From: Nonomuraea coxensis DSM 45129
Lineage (GTDB): Bacteria > Actinomycetota > Actinomycetes > Streptosporangiales > Streptosporangiaceae
Length of the DNA: 64,000 bases
Assembly: GCF_019397265.1 (NCBI RefSeq)
Contig: NZ_CP068985.1
Coordinates: forward strand, 2,646,501 to 2,710,500
Direction of reading: 5' to 3'
Below the pieces are notes generated by a model, which did no database searches, had not been told where the DNA came from, and saw nothing but the letters and a program-made list of their open reading frames with translations. The position numbers were made by a program, and so were the translations under genes. The stretch's first letter is position 1, and each line of letters opens with the position of its first letter. Shown in pieces: positions 15,489-23,798 of the stretch.

Positions 15489-16846
15489 GCCGTCCCCGCC
15501 TTCTTGCCGATCGCCGCGCCGACGCGGGCGAAGCCCTGTTCCAGGTCCCAGATGAGGTCCGCGACGGACTCGGTGCCGACCGACAGCCGCACCGTGCCCG
15601 GCCCGACGCCGGCCGCCCGCAGCTCGTCGTCGCCGAGCTGGCGGTGCGTCGTGCTGGCCGGGTGGATGACCAGGCTCTTGGCGTCGCCGACGTTCGCCAG
15701 GTGCGACCAGAGCGTCAGGCCGCCGATGAGGCCCTGCCCGCCGGCCCGGCCGCCCGCGCAGTCGAAGGAGAACACCGCGCCCGCGCCGCGCGGGAGGTAC
15801 TTCTCCACCAGGGGCGCGTACTTGGCGCCCGGCAGGCCGGCGTAGGTCACGTTGGAGGCCAGCTCGTGCCCGTCGAGGTAGGCGGCGACCGCCCGCGCGT
15901 TCTCGACGTGGCGGTCCATCCGCAGCGACAGCGTCTCCAGGCCCTGCAGGAACAGGAAGGCGTTGAACGGCGACAGCGCCGCGCCGAGGTCGCGCAGGGT
16001 CTCGGCGCGCAGCTTCATCAGGTAGCCGTACTCGCCGAACGTCTCGTGGAAGCGCAGCCCGTGGTAGGCCGGCGACGGATCGGCGATGACCGGGAAGCGC
16101 CCGTTGGACCAGTCGAACGTGCCCGCCTCGACGACCACCCCGCCGATGCTGGTGCCGTGGCCGCCGATGAACTTGGTCGCCGAGTGGACCACGATGTCGG
16201 CGCCCCACTCGATCGGCCGGCACAGGTAGGGGGTCGCGAACGTGTTGTCCACGATGAGCGGCAGGTCGTGCTCGTGCGCGACGGCCGCCACGGTCTCGAT
16301 GTCGAGCACGTTGCCGGCCGGATTGCCGATCGTCTCGGCGAAGAACGCCTTGGTGGTGGGCCGCACCGCCTGCCGCCAGGCGTCCGGGTCGTCAGGATCC
16401 ACCCACGTCAGCTCCACGCTCATCTTGCGCAGCAGGTGCTTGAGCTGGTTGACGGTCCCGCCGTAGAGCGCGGAGGACGACACGACGTGGTCGCCGGGCT
16501 GGAGCAGCGTGAAGAGCGCGGCGGCCTGCGCGGCGATGCCGCTGGCGAAGGCCACCGCGCCGCTGCCGCCCTCCAGGTTGGCCACCCGCTCCTCGAACAC
16601 CGCGACGGTCGGGTTCATGATCCGCGAGTACGTGTTCCCGTACTCCTGGAGGTTGAAGTACGCCGCCGCGGACTCGGGGTCCTCGAAGACGTAGCTGGTG
16701 GTCTGGAAGATCGGCACCGCCCGCGCGCCCGTGTTGGGGTCGGGCCGCTGCCCGGCGTGCAGCTGCCGGGTCTCGAAGCCGAACTCGCGAGCCTGTTCGG
16801 CGCTGGGAAGGTCGCGGGGAAGGTCGTGAGGGGACTGGTCGGTCAC
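15485..16846 (-). CDS. metY: O-acetylhomoserine sulfhydrylase (bifunctional OAH/OAS type)
   Basis: A 453-residue PLP enzyme of the Cys/Met metabolism family. FETRQLHAGQRPDPNTGARAVPIFQTTSYVF is the family N-terminus. VVHSATKFIGGHGTSIGG carries the PLP-binding Lys, and GNTYSRIMNPTV the phosphate-cup residues. It converts O-acetylhomoserine plus sulfide to homocysteine. Homologues can also take O-acetylserine. The GTG start has AGAGG upstream. It follows metX by 19 bp in the same operon, so the strain has the direct sulfhydrylation route to methionine. Confidence 0.94.
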   Translation of the reverse strand: MTDQSPHDLPRDLPSAEQAREFGFETRQLHAGQRPDPNTGARAVPIFQTTSYVFEDPESAAAYFNLQEYGNTYSRIMNPTVAVFEERVANLEGGSGAVAFASGIAAQAAALFTLLQPGDHVVSSSALYGGTVNQLKHLLRKMSVELTWVDPDDPDAWRQAVRPTTKAFFAETIGNPAGNVLDIETVAAVAHEHDLPLIVDNTFATPYLCRPIEWGADIVVHSATKFIGGHGTSIGGVVVEAGTFDWSNGRFPVIADPSPAYHGLRFHETFGEYGYLMKLRAETLRDLGAALSPFNAFLFLQGLETLSLRMDRHVENARAVAAYLDGHELASNVTYAGLPGAKYAPLVEKYLPRGAGAVFSFDCAGGRAGGQGLIGGLTLWSHLANVGDAKSLVIHPASTTHRQLGDDELRAAGVGPGTVRLSVGTESVADLIWDLEQGFARVGAAIGKKAGTA

Positions 16847-16865
16847 GTGAACCTCTTCGTCGCTG

Positions 16866-18089
16866 TCATCCGGCTCCGCCGAGGAACCGGCGGATGATGG
16901 GGGTCTGGCGCGCCTCTTCGAGCAGGAAGCAGTCGTGTCCGTACGGCGCCTCGATCAGCTCGTACGACACCGGCTTGCCGGCGGCCCGCAGCGCCCGCTC
17001 GATCTCCTCGGAAGCCGACGGCGGGTAGAGCCAGTCGGAGCTGAAGGCGATCAGCAGCGTCCGCGCCTCGACGCCGGCCAGCGCCCGCGCGAGCGAGCCG
17101 CCGCCGTGCCGCCGGGCGAGGTCGAAGTAGGTCAGGGCACGGGAGAGGTAGAGGTAGGTGTTGGCGTCGAAGCGCTTGACGAAGGTGTCGGCCTGGTGGC
17201 GCAGATAGCTCTCCACCTCGAACTCCGGCTCGGTGATGGTGTAGCGGAGGTCGTCGGCGTGCTGCAGCCGCCGGCCGAACTTCTCACCGAGCGCGGGCGC
17301 GGACAGGTAGGTGATGTGGCCGACCATGCGCCCGACGCCCATGCCGGCGTCGGGGGCGCGGCCGGTGCCGTAGTAGCGGCCGCCCTGCCAGGCCGGGTCG
17401 CGCAGGATCGACTCGCGGGCGATCGCGTTCCAGGCCACGCCTTGCGGGTGGAGGGCGTGCGTGCTGGCGATGGCGACGATGGCGTCCACCTGGCCGGGGT
17501 AGCTCACCGCCCATTCGAGTGCCTGCATCCCGCCGAGCGAGCCGCCGGCGACCGCGGCGAGCCGTTCGATGCCGAGGGCGTCCAGGAACGCGCGCTGGGC
17601 CCGCACCATGTCCGCGACCGTGATGACCGGGAAGTCCGGCCCGTACGGCCGGCCCGTCGCGGGGTCCACCGAGGACGGCCCCGTCGTGCCGCGGCAGCCG
17701 CCGAGCAGGTTCGTGGAGACGACGAAGAACCGGTCGGTGTCGAACGCCTTGCCGGGGCCGATCATGCCGTCCCACCAGCCGAGCGCCTTGCCGCCCGCGC
17801 CGTCGCGCTCCTCGGCGCCGAACCCGTCGCGGGTGCCCGCCTCGGCCGGCGCCGCGGACACGCCCGCCGCGTGGGCGTCGCCGCTGAGGGCGTGGCAGAC
17901 CAGGATCACGTTGTCGCGCCGGGGCGACAGGATGCCGTAGGTCTCGTACGCCACACGGACCTGATGCAGCTCGCGGCCGCAGTCGAGCCGCAGTGGCCGG
18001 GGGAGGTCGAGGAGGCGGGTCTCGACGGCGCCCACCGAACCGGCGGCGCCGGGGCGGCCGGCCGCGAGCGTTTTGGCTGGCTGCGACAT
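16866..18089 (-). CDS. metX: Homoserine O-acetyltransferase
   Basis: A 407-residue alpha/beta hydrolase-fold acyltransferase. VAGGSLGGMQALEWAV contains the nucleophile Ser (GxSxGG), AFSSDWLYPP the Asp and APYGHDCFLLE the catalytic His. NLLGGCRGTTGPSS and HALSGDAHAAG are MetX hallmarks. It transfers acetyl from acetyl-CoA to homoserine, the first committed step of methionine synthesis. It heads the operon with metY and the CoA-binding protein. No RBS precedes the ATG, but a -10-like TACCAT ends exactly 6 nt before it, so the mRNA is probably leaderless. Confidence 0.94.
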   Translation of the reverse strand: MSQPAKTLAAGRPGAAGSVGAVETRLLDLPRPLRLDCGRELHQVRVAYETYGILSPRRDNVILVCHALSGDAHAAGVSAAPAEAGTRDGFGAEERDGAGGKALGWWDGMIGPGKAFDTDRFFVVSTNLLGGCRGTTGPSSVDPATGRPYGPDFPVITVADMVRAQRAFLDALGIERLAAVAGGSLGGMQALEWAVSYPGQVDAIVAIASTHALHPQGVAWNAIARESILRDPAWQGGRYYGTGRAPDAGMGVGRMVGHITYLSAPALGEKFGRRLQHADDLRYTITEPEFEVESYLRHQADTFVKRFDANTYLYLSRALTYFDLARRHGGGSLARALAGVEARTLLIAFSSDWLYPPSASEEIERALRAAGKPVSYELIEAPYGHDCFLLEEARQTPIIRRFLGGAG

Positions 18090-18095
18090 GCGGCT

Positions 18096-18126
18096 ATGGT
18101 AGCCGCCACGCCCGGTGTATGGTCAA
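18096..18126 (-). promoter_or_regulatory. Candidate promoter of metX (leaderless)
   Basis: On the minus strand TTGACC (18126-18121) and TACCAT (18101-18096) are separated by 19 bp. The A of the metX ATG is 7 nt after the -10. An imperfect palindrome ACCGGAATTTCGGGT (18133-18147) lies just upstream in the divergent metX/osmC gap and could be an operator. Confidence 0.5.
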
Positions 18127-18168
18127 ATACCTACCGGAATTTCGGGTAGTTAGGGAAGGGTGGAAGCT

Positions 18169-18717
18169 ATGACCACGGTCTCCAACGGCGTGAACGTGCA
18201 GGCGCTGCTGGACGCGCGCGAGGCGCTGAAGGACGCTCCCGAGGCCGCGCGGTTCGTCTGGCGGGCCTCCTCCACCTGGCGCAACGGCGTGCACAGCACG
18301 ACGACGGTCAAGGAGTTCTTCGGGCTCGGCGAGGAGCGCTCCCACCGCAGCGAGGCGGTGTTCGACGCCGACCACCCCGAGGTCTTCGCGGCCGAGGACA
18401 ACGGCATCACGCCGATCGAGTACCTGCTCGTCGGCCTGGCGAGCTGCCTGACGGCCGGCGTCGCCTCCGTCGCCCAGAACCGCGGCATCCAGCTCCGCTC
18501 GGTCGAGGCGCGGCTCGAAGGCACCCACGACATCCGCGGCATCCTCGGTGCCGACAGCGACGTACGCAACGGCTTCGACGACATCAAGGTGACGTTCGAG
18601 ATCGACGCGGACGCCTCGCGGCAGGACATCGAGGCCCTGGTGGCCCAGTCGCAGAAGCGTTCGGCGGTGTTCGACGCCCTGACGAACCCGACGAACGTCA
18701 CCGTCGAAGTCGCCTGA
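18169..18717 (+). CDS. OsmC-family protein
   Basis: Encodes 182 residues with an OsmC/Ohr fold. GITPIEYLLVGLASCLTAGVASVAQNRG carries one of the two redox Cys of peroxidase members. The other expected Cys, near the C-terminus, is not seen, so peroxidase activity is uncertain. The ATG has GGGAAGGG 8 nt upstream, preferred over a GTG three codons earlier. It is transcribed divergently from metX and followed after 10 bp by the flavin oxidoreductase. A link to sulfur or oxidative metabolism is inferred from neighbours. Confidence 0.86.
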   Translation: MTTVSNGVNVQALLDAREALKDAPEAARFVWRASSTWRNGVHSTTTVKEFFGLGEERSHRSEAVFDADHPEVFAAEDNGITPIEYLLVGLASCLTAGVASVAQNRGIQLRSVEARLEGTHDIRGILGADSDVRNGFDDIKVTFEIDADASRQDIEALVAQSQKRSAVFDALTNPTNVTVEVA

Positions 18718-18727
18718 GGGCCGAGCC

Positions 18728-19969
18728 ATCACCGAGCAGGTCACGACGGTCGTCATCGGGGCGGGGCACGCGGGCCTCGCCGCCGGCCACTTCCTCACCG
18801 CGCGCTCGATCGACCATGTGGTGATCGAGCGCGGCGAGGTGGCCAACTCCTGGCGCCGTGAACGATGGGACTCCTTCCGGCTGCTCACCCCCAACTGGCA
18901 GAGCCGCCTGCCGGGCCTCGCCTACGAGGGTCCGGACCCCGACGGCTACATGACCACGAAGGAGGTGACGCAGCTCATCGAGCGCTTCGCCGCGCTCTCC
19001 GGCTCCCCCGTACGGACCGGTACGGCCGTCACGTCCGTCCGGCGCGACGGCGACGGATACCTGGTGACGACCGGCGACGGCGAGATCGCCTGCCGGACGG
19101 TGGTCGTCGCGAGCGGGGCGTGCAACGTGCCTTCGGTGCCGGCCTTCAGCGAGGCGGTGCCGCCGTCGGTGCGGCAGCTGACGCCGTTCGACTACCGCGA
19201 GCCCGGCCGGCTCCCCGAGGGCGGCGTGCTCGTCGTCGGTGCGTCGGCCACCGGCGTGCAACTGGCGGCCGAGCTGCGCGCCTCCGGCCGGCCGGTGACG
19301 CTGTCGGTGGGGGAGCACGTCCGCATGCCGCGCACCTACCGGGGGCGCGACGTGCTCTGGTGGATGGACGCCTCCGGCGTGTGGGACCAGCGCCACGACG
19401 AGATCGAGGACCTGGAGCGGGCCAGGCGGCTGCCCTCGCCCCAGCTCGTGGGCACGCCCGGGCGCACGACGCTCGACCTCAACGCGCTGACCGCGATGGG
19501 CGTCGAGCTCGTCGGCCGCTGGGCGGGCGTGCGGGACGGCCGGGCGCTGTTCTCCGGCGGGCTGCGCAACGTGTTCTCGCTGGCCGACCTCAAGATGGAG
19601 CGGCTGCTGGACACGTTCGACGTGTGGGCCCGCGAGCACGGGCGGGACGGCGAGGTCGGCCCGCCCGAGCGGTTCGCGCCGACCAGGGTGCCCGACTCGG
19701 CGCGCTGGCAGCTCGACCTGGGCAGCGGCGAGATCCGTACGATCGTGTGGGCCACGGGCTTCCGCCCTGACTACCACTGGCTCGACGTGCCGGTGCTCGA
19801 CGGGAAGGGCCGGCTGCGCCACGACGGCGGCGTGGCCGACAGTCCCGGCCTGTACGCGCTGGGCCTGCCCATGCTGCGGCGGCGCAGGTCCACGTTCATC
19901 AACGGCATCGAGGACGACGCCCGCGAGGTCATCGACCACCTCGCGCGCTACTTGGGCGCCCGGCACTGA
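18728..19969 (+). CDS. FAD/NAD(P)-dependent flavoprotein monooxygenase-like oxidoreductase, non-canonical ATC start
   Basis: The protein has a two-dinucleotide-fold flavoprotein pattern: TTVVIGAGHAGLAAGHFL at the N-terminus (FAD), GGVLVVGASATGVQLAAEL mid-protein (NADPH), and TIVWATGFRPDYHWLDVP near the end. It resembles flavin monooxygenases of the CzcO type. The first strand and GxGxxG start at codon 6 or so after ATC at 18728. No ATG, GTG or TTG occurs between the in-frame stop at 18716 and the GTG at 18818, and starting at that GTG would delete the FAD motif. A GAGGG lies 7 nt before the ATC. Either AUC is the real initiator, or a point change has damaged ATG. Length from ATC is 413 residues. 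It overlaps the convergent glycosyltransferase gene by 41 bp. Confidence 0.78.
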   Translation: MTEQVTTVVIGAGHAGLAAGHFLTARSIDHVVIERGEVANSWRRERWDSFRLLTPNWQSRLPGLAYEGPDPDGYMTTKEVTQLIERFAALSGSPVRTGTAVTSVRRDGDGYLVTTGDGEIACRTVVVASGACNVPSVPAFSEAVPPSVRQLTPFDYREPGRLPEGGVLVVGASATGVQLAAELRASGRPVTLSVGEHVRMPRTYRGRDVLWWMDASGVWDQRHDEIEDLERARRLPSPQLVGTPGRTTLDLNALTAMGVELVGRWAGVRDGRALFSGGLRNVFSLADLKMERLLDTFDVWAREHGRDGEVGPPERFAPTRVPDSARWQLDLGSGEIRTIVWATGFRPDYHWLDVPVLDGKGRLRHDGGVADSPGLYALGLPMLRRRRSTFINGIEDDAREVIDHLARYLGARH

Positions 19970-20891
19970 GCGGCGGCGGCGGGGTGGGCGCGCCCTGGAA
20001 GAGGGTGTCCTCGGGCCGCAGCGGCACGTTCGCCTCACGGACGTAGTACGCGGGCCGGGGCGGCGCGAGGCGGTGGACGTAGCGGCCGACCACGGCCACG
20101 GCGGCCAGCGTCACCGCCGGCACCAGCAGGTGCGCGCCCGGCAGCCCCAGCGCCGCCGCGACCAGGCCCAGCGCGGCCAGCAGGTAGACCGCGTTCAACG
20201 GCCGCCAGGAGAACCCGAAGAACAGCTCGAAGGAGTGCCCCGCCAGCCGGGCCAGCCGCAGCTTGGAACGGCCGGCGTCGCGTTCGCGATGGCTGACCTC
20301 GACCAGGGTGTGCCGCGCCCCCACCAGCGGCACCGCGGCCATGAACCACGGCAGCCGCAGCTCCATGATCGTGCGGGCGACGGGGGTGCGGACGAGCCGG
20401 AAGGTGGACGCCCCCCGGGGCATCTCGATGCGGAACACCGCCCGCGCCGCCCAGTGCATCCCGGCCGAGCCGAGCCTGCGCACGAGGGGGTCGCGCCGCC
20501 GGACCCGGCGGCCGAAGACGACGTCGTAGTGGCCGCCGGCGGCGCCGTCGAGCAGCCGCCAGATCTGCGACGGCGGGACCTGCAGGTCGGCGTCGCACTG
20601 GACGGTCCAGGGCTGCCCGGCGTGCCGGAACCCGGCCGCCATGACGGCCTCGATGCCGAAATTGCGGGTGAAGGACAGATAACGCACCCGCGGGTCGGCC
20701 TCGGCGAGCGCGCGGATGCGGGCGAGGGAGTCGTCGGTGCTGCCGTCGTCCACGAAGAGGATCTCCAGGTCCTCGATCGCGGCCAGCTCCGCCGTCAGCT
20801 CCCGGTAGGCCACCTCGACCTGCGCGCCCTCGTTGAAGCAGGGAACGAGCACGGTCAGTCCGGTCGGTGCGCCAGTCGATGCGCCCGTCAT
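19929..20891 (-). CDS. GT2 family glycosyltransferase (polyprenyl-phosphate sugar synthase-like)
   Basis: Encodes 320 residues. The GT-A domain has VLVPCFNEGAQVEVAYREL, ILFVDDGSTDDSL and the DxD-type TVQCDADLQVPP. After about residue 210 come two transmembrane helices (YLLAALGLVAAALG and LLVPAVTLAAVAVVG) and a Pro-rich tail. This layout matches DPM1/ArnC/GtrB-type enzymes that charge a polyprenyl phosphate with a sugar at the inner membrane face. Its start overlaps the stop of the membrane protein upstream (ATGA). It is the last gene of the five-gene minus-strand operon and converges on the flavoprotein gene with a 41-bp overlap. Confidence 0.88.
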   Translation of the reverse strand: MTGASTGAPTGLTVLVPCFNEGAQVEVAYRELTAELAAIEDLEILFVDDGSTDDSLARIRALAEADPRVRYLSFTRNFGIEAVMAAGFRHAGQPWTVQCDADLQVPPSQIWRLLDGAAGGHYDVVFGRRVRRRDPLVRRLGSAGMHWAARAVFRIEMPRGASTFRLVRTPVARTIMELRLPWFMAAVPLVGARHTLVEVSHRERDAGRSKLRLARLAGHSFELFFGFSWRPLNAVYLLAALGLVAAALGLPGAHLLVPAVTLAAVAVVGRYVHRLAPPRPAYYVREANVPLRPEDTLFQGAPTPPPPLSAGRPSSARGGR

Positions 20892-22066
20892 CGCGCCCTC
20901 CACAATGCCAGGCCGAGGACGAGCGGGTTCGCCCCCAGCGCGTACACGGCCCCGGCCGCCCCGGCCAGGGAGATCGCCACCACGCCCAGCCCGGCGACGG
21001 CGGCCAGGGCGACGACGACCGCCCTGGCGTTGGCCCGCAGGTTCGTGTGCTCGACCACGAACGTGGCGCCGCTCGCCAGCGCCTGCATCGGCAGCAGGGT
21101 GAGGGCGAGCACGGCGAGCGCGACCGGCCCGTCCACCCCCCACACGGCCAGCACGATCCCGGCGATCAGCAGCCACAGGGCCGCGCCTGCCGCGGCGAGC
21201 CCGGCCATGCGCCGGGCGAGCACCCGCGCCCCGGCCACGCCGCCTCCCGCCACGCGCAGCGAGAGCTGCGGCTGGTAGATGCGCTGCACGGTGTAGAGGA
21301 TCGACAGCGCGAACCCCCAGCCGAGCGTGACCAGGTAGAGGTCGCCGCTGTGGGCCGCGTACGGGCTGAGCGCCAGCTCCACGAACAGCGCGCCGATCAT
21401 CGCGTTGTTCATGACGTCGGCCGCGCCCATCAGCAGCACGGTCCCGGCCAGCACGCGGCGCACCCCCGGCCGGGGCCGCGTGCGGCGCGGCAGCCCCGGC
21501 AGCAGCGCGACGTTGAGCGCGGTGACCAGCGCCAGCAGCCCGGTCAGGTAGCCGGCCGGGCCGATCCCCGCGAGGAACGCCAGCGCCGCCATCGTGCCCA
21601 TCCCGACGCCCAGCACGGCGAAGTGCACGGTGTCGCGCGTGTAGTTGCCGAGCGCGCGGTGCAGGGCCACGCCCAGCATGCCGCAGCCCAGCCCCACGTA
21701 GTAGGCGACGCCCAGCAGGTAGAGCGTGACCCGCGCGTCCGGGGCGAGCGCCAGCGCGGTCACGGCCGCGAGCGCGGGCGGCAGCGGGACGTAGGCGACC
21801 AGCGCGCGGAGCATCCCCACGAGGTCGTCGCGGGTGCGGCGGGCCCGCGGGACGAGCTTCAGCGCCGCCTTCTCGCCGCCGGACTGCACGACCATGCACA
21901 GCCAGCCGACCGCGCCCATCACGGCCGCGTAGGCGTTGAAGTCGGGGCGGCTCCAGGCGAGGGCGAGCAGGGCCGCCGAGCCGTACAGCATGAGGCGGAA
22001 GACGGCCCGGCCGGCCAGCAGCGTCGTCAGCCGGGACAGGCCGACGCGGTGGGAGACGGCGGTCAT
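20888..22066 (-). CDS. Polytopic membrane protein, possible MOP/flippase-type exporter
   Basis: Encodes 392 residues with about 11-12 hydrophobic segments spread evenly, for example LMLYGSAALLALAWS, YLLGVAYYVGLGCGMLGVAL and ALWLLIAGIVLAVWGV. Helix number and the operon suggest a polysaccharide-type flippase, but I see no diagnostic motif. The ATG overlaps the stop of the zinc-ribbon gene, and its own stop overlaps the glycosyltransferase start, so all are coupled. In this model it would flip a lipid-linked sugar made by its neighbours. It could be another kind of integral membrane protein. Confidence 0.7.
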   Translation of the reverse strand: MTAVSHRVGLSRLTTLLAGRAVFRLMLYGSAALLALAWSRPDFNAYAAVMGAVGWLCMVVQSGGEKAALKLVPRARRTRDDLVGMLRALVAYVPLPPALAAVTALALAPDARVTLYLLGVAYYVGLGCGMLGVALHRALGNYTRDTVHFAVLGVGMGTMAALAFLAGIGPAGYLTGLLALVTALNVALLPGLPRRTRPRPGVRRVLAGTVLLMGAADVMNNAMIGALFVELALSPYAAHSGDLYLVTLGWGFALSILYTVQRIYQPQLSLRVAGGGVAGARVLARRMAGLAAAGAALWLLIAGIVLAVWGVDGPVALAVLALTLLPMQALASGATFVVEHTNLRANARAVVVALAAVAGLGVVAISLAGAAGAVYALGANPLVLGLALWRAR

Positions 22067-22809
22067 CCGGCGTCCAGGTCGGCGATCACGCGCTCGCGCA
22101 GCGGGTGCGAGCCGTCCCGCAGCCAGGCCCGCAGGGCGTCCTCGACCGCCTCGGCGCCGAAGCGGTCCAGTACACCGGTGGGCGAGGGCCCCCTCTCCAC
22201 CTGGAACAGCGCGGCGAAGAACGTCCGCAGCGGGCCGGACTCGAAGCGCTCCGGCAGGGGGAGCAGCTTCCGCACCGCCTCCGGGTCCGGCGCGGCGACC
22301 GGCGGCCCGGCCGCCCACGTGTCCGCGCGGCCAGGCCCGGCGAACCAGGCGCGTACGTGCCCCAGCCGCTCGGCCGCCCACGGGTCGTCCGGCGCGAGCC
22401 GTTCCCGGGCCAGCCGCAGGTCGTAGCAGGTGGCGTGCAGGGCCGCGCACACCTGGGGGAAGGCGACGGGTTTGGCGGGCAGCTCGCCGGCCGGGACCTC
22501 GCTGACCTCCGTCAGCAGCCCGGCGGCGCTCTCGTCGGTCCTGGCCCGCGCCACCAGCGCGTCGAACTCGCGGTACCAGCGGGTCATGGCGGCCCGGTCC
22601 GGCGCGGCGTCGTCGTCGTTGTCGCGGATCCACCGGATCATCCGGGCCGGCAGGTACGGCTCCAGCGGATCCCCGGCCACGGACCGGGGCACGACCGGCG
22701 CCGCCCTGAAGACGGCCCCGCAGGAGCGGCACGACCGGCGCCGCCCGCGCAGGCGTACGGGGTGCGGGTCCCCGCACTGGACGCAGCGCACCGCGAGGTC
22801 CGCCTTCAC
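22063..22809 (-). CDS. Zinc-ribbon protein of unknown function
   Basis: Encodes 248 residues. The N-terminus has two CxxC pairs (RCVQCGDPHP then SCRSCGAVF), a probable zinc ribbon. The remainder is mostly helical with no motif I recognise; it includes MIRWIRDNDDDAA and LRTFFAALFQVE. The GTG start overlaps the stop of the first GNAT (GTGA), and its stop overlaps the membrane protein start. Position suggests a role in the same surface-molecule pathway, perhaps as an adaptor. No function can be assigned. Confidence 0.7.
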   Translation of the reverse strand: MKADLAVRCVQCGDPHPVRLRGRRRSCRSCGAVFRAAPVVPRSVAGDPLEPYLPARMIRWIRDNDDDAAPDRAAMTRWYREFDALVARARTDESAAGLLTEVSEVPAGELPAKPVAFPQVCAALHATCYDLRLARERLAPDDPWAAERLGHVRAWFAGPGRADTWAAGPPVAAPDPEAVRKLLPLPERFESGPLRTFFAALFQVERGPSPTGVLDRFGAEAVEDALRAWLRDGSHPLRERVIADLDAG

Positions 22810-23798
22810 AGCGGGACCGCCAAGGCGGAGGAGGGCCGCAGCTCGGCGCCCAGGTCCCGTTTGACCTCGGCCTGGCCCTTGCCGAGCACCAGCCCGCGCC
22901 GGCCCGACCCGATGGCCCATTCGATCATGCGGACGTACCCGTCGAAGTAGAGGTGCTTGCGCCCGCCCTGCTCGGGCGGGACGGCCCCCCAGCTCAGGCA
23001 GACGGGCCAGCCGGGGTGGTCGAGGATGAGGGACAGGCCGAGCAGCCGCCGGCCGTCCCGGTATGTCAGCGCGACGCTCTCGCCGCTGCCGATCAGCGTC
23101 TCCAGGTAGGGCAGGGGGAGCGGCGGGGCGGGCGAGAGCCTGCTGCGGTGCTTGAGGTCGTTCTCCGCGCGCAGGCGGGCGGCCTCGTCCGCGCCGACCA
23201 GGTCATGGGCCGGGCCGACGCGCACCGACAGCTCGGCGGCGAACGTCTTCGCGCGCCGGCGCAGGGAGTCGCGGCGGCGCGGGTCGAGCACGGCGTACCA
23301 GTCGTCGAGGCGCGACCAGGGCAGGGCCAGCCTGGCCAGCGGCGCGGTGGGGAGGCGCAGCCGGAGCGGGCCGGGCAGCAGCGCGTCCTCGCCCGCCGAC
23401 ACCTCGCGCCAGACGGTGCTCCGCCAGCCGGGGCCGAGCGCGCGGCGCACCGCGCGGAGGTAGGCGGCCAGGAGCTCGGGGTCATGCTCGTCCCGCCACC
23501 ACCAGCCCTTCTGCGAGCGGTTGCCCGGCGCGTGCACGTCCACGACGCCCACCGGGGCACGCCGGGGGCCGGCGTATCTGGCCCGCCGCAGCCTCGGGGC
23601 GCGCAGCGAGGCCGCCACCGCGCCCACCGCCCGGCCATCACGCCGCAGCACGGCCAGCATGACCGGGGCCTGGGCGGCCCAGGCGTAGGCGCGCAACAGG
23701 TCGTAGCGCCAGGTCACCCGCTGTCCGGCGGCCCGGCGTAACTCCTCCCAGTCGCCGGGCTCCGGGTCGTGCCGCGGATCCAGCAGCTCCACCTTCAT
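22806..23798 (-). CDS. GNAT-fold acyltransferase (BioF2/CelD-type), copy B
   Basis: Encodes 330 residues, long for a GNAT and fitting the tandem-GNAT Acetyltransf_6/FemAB-like group. The C-terminal half contains ALTYRDGRRLLGLSLILDH and then GGRKHLYFDGYVRMIEWAI, GLVLGKGQAEVKRDLGAEL. These match the CoA-pocket and KxxLG blocks of the family. The same blocks occur in the next gene upstream (GGRKDLFFYSYTRIVEHAV, EKRSLGFEYLP), so the two are tandem paralogues. Proteins of this type N- or O-acylate sugars or amino-acyl groups in envelope biosynthesis. The acceptor is unknown. Confidence 0.78.
   Translation of the reverse strand: MKVELLDPRHDPEPGDWEELRRAAGQRVTWRYDLLRAYAWAAQAPVMLAVLRRDGRAVGAVAASLRAPRLRRARYAGPRRAPVGVVDVHAPGNRSQKGWWWRDEHDPELLAAYLRAVRRALGPGWRSTVWREVSAGEDALLPGPLRLRLPTAPLARLALPWSRLDDWYAVLDPRRRDSLRRRAKTFAAELSVRVGPAHDLVGADEAARLRAENDLKHRSRLSPAPPLPLPYLETLIGSGESVALTYRDGRRLLGLSLILDHPGWPVCLSWGAVPPEQGGRKHLYFDGYVRMIEWAIGSGRRGLVLGKGQAEVKRDLGAELRPSSALAVPL

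Noticed and set aside
18818..19969. Starting the flavoprotein at the first GTG (18818)
   Set aside because: That would remove the GAGHAGL FAD motif and the first strand of the fold, leaving a non-functional N-terminus.
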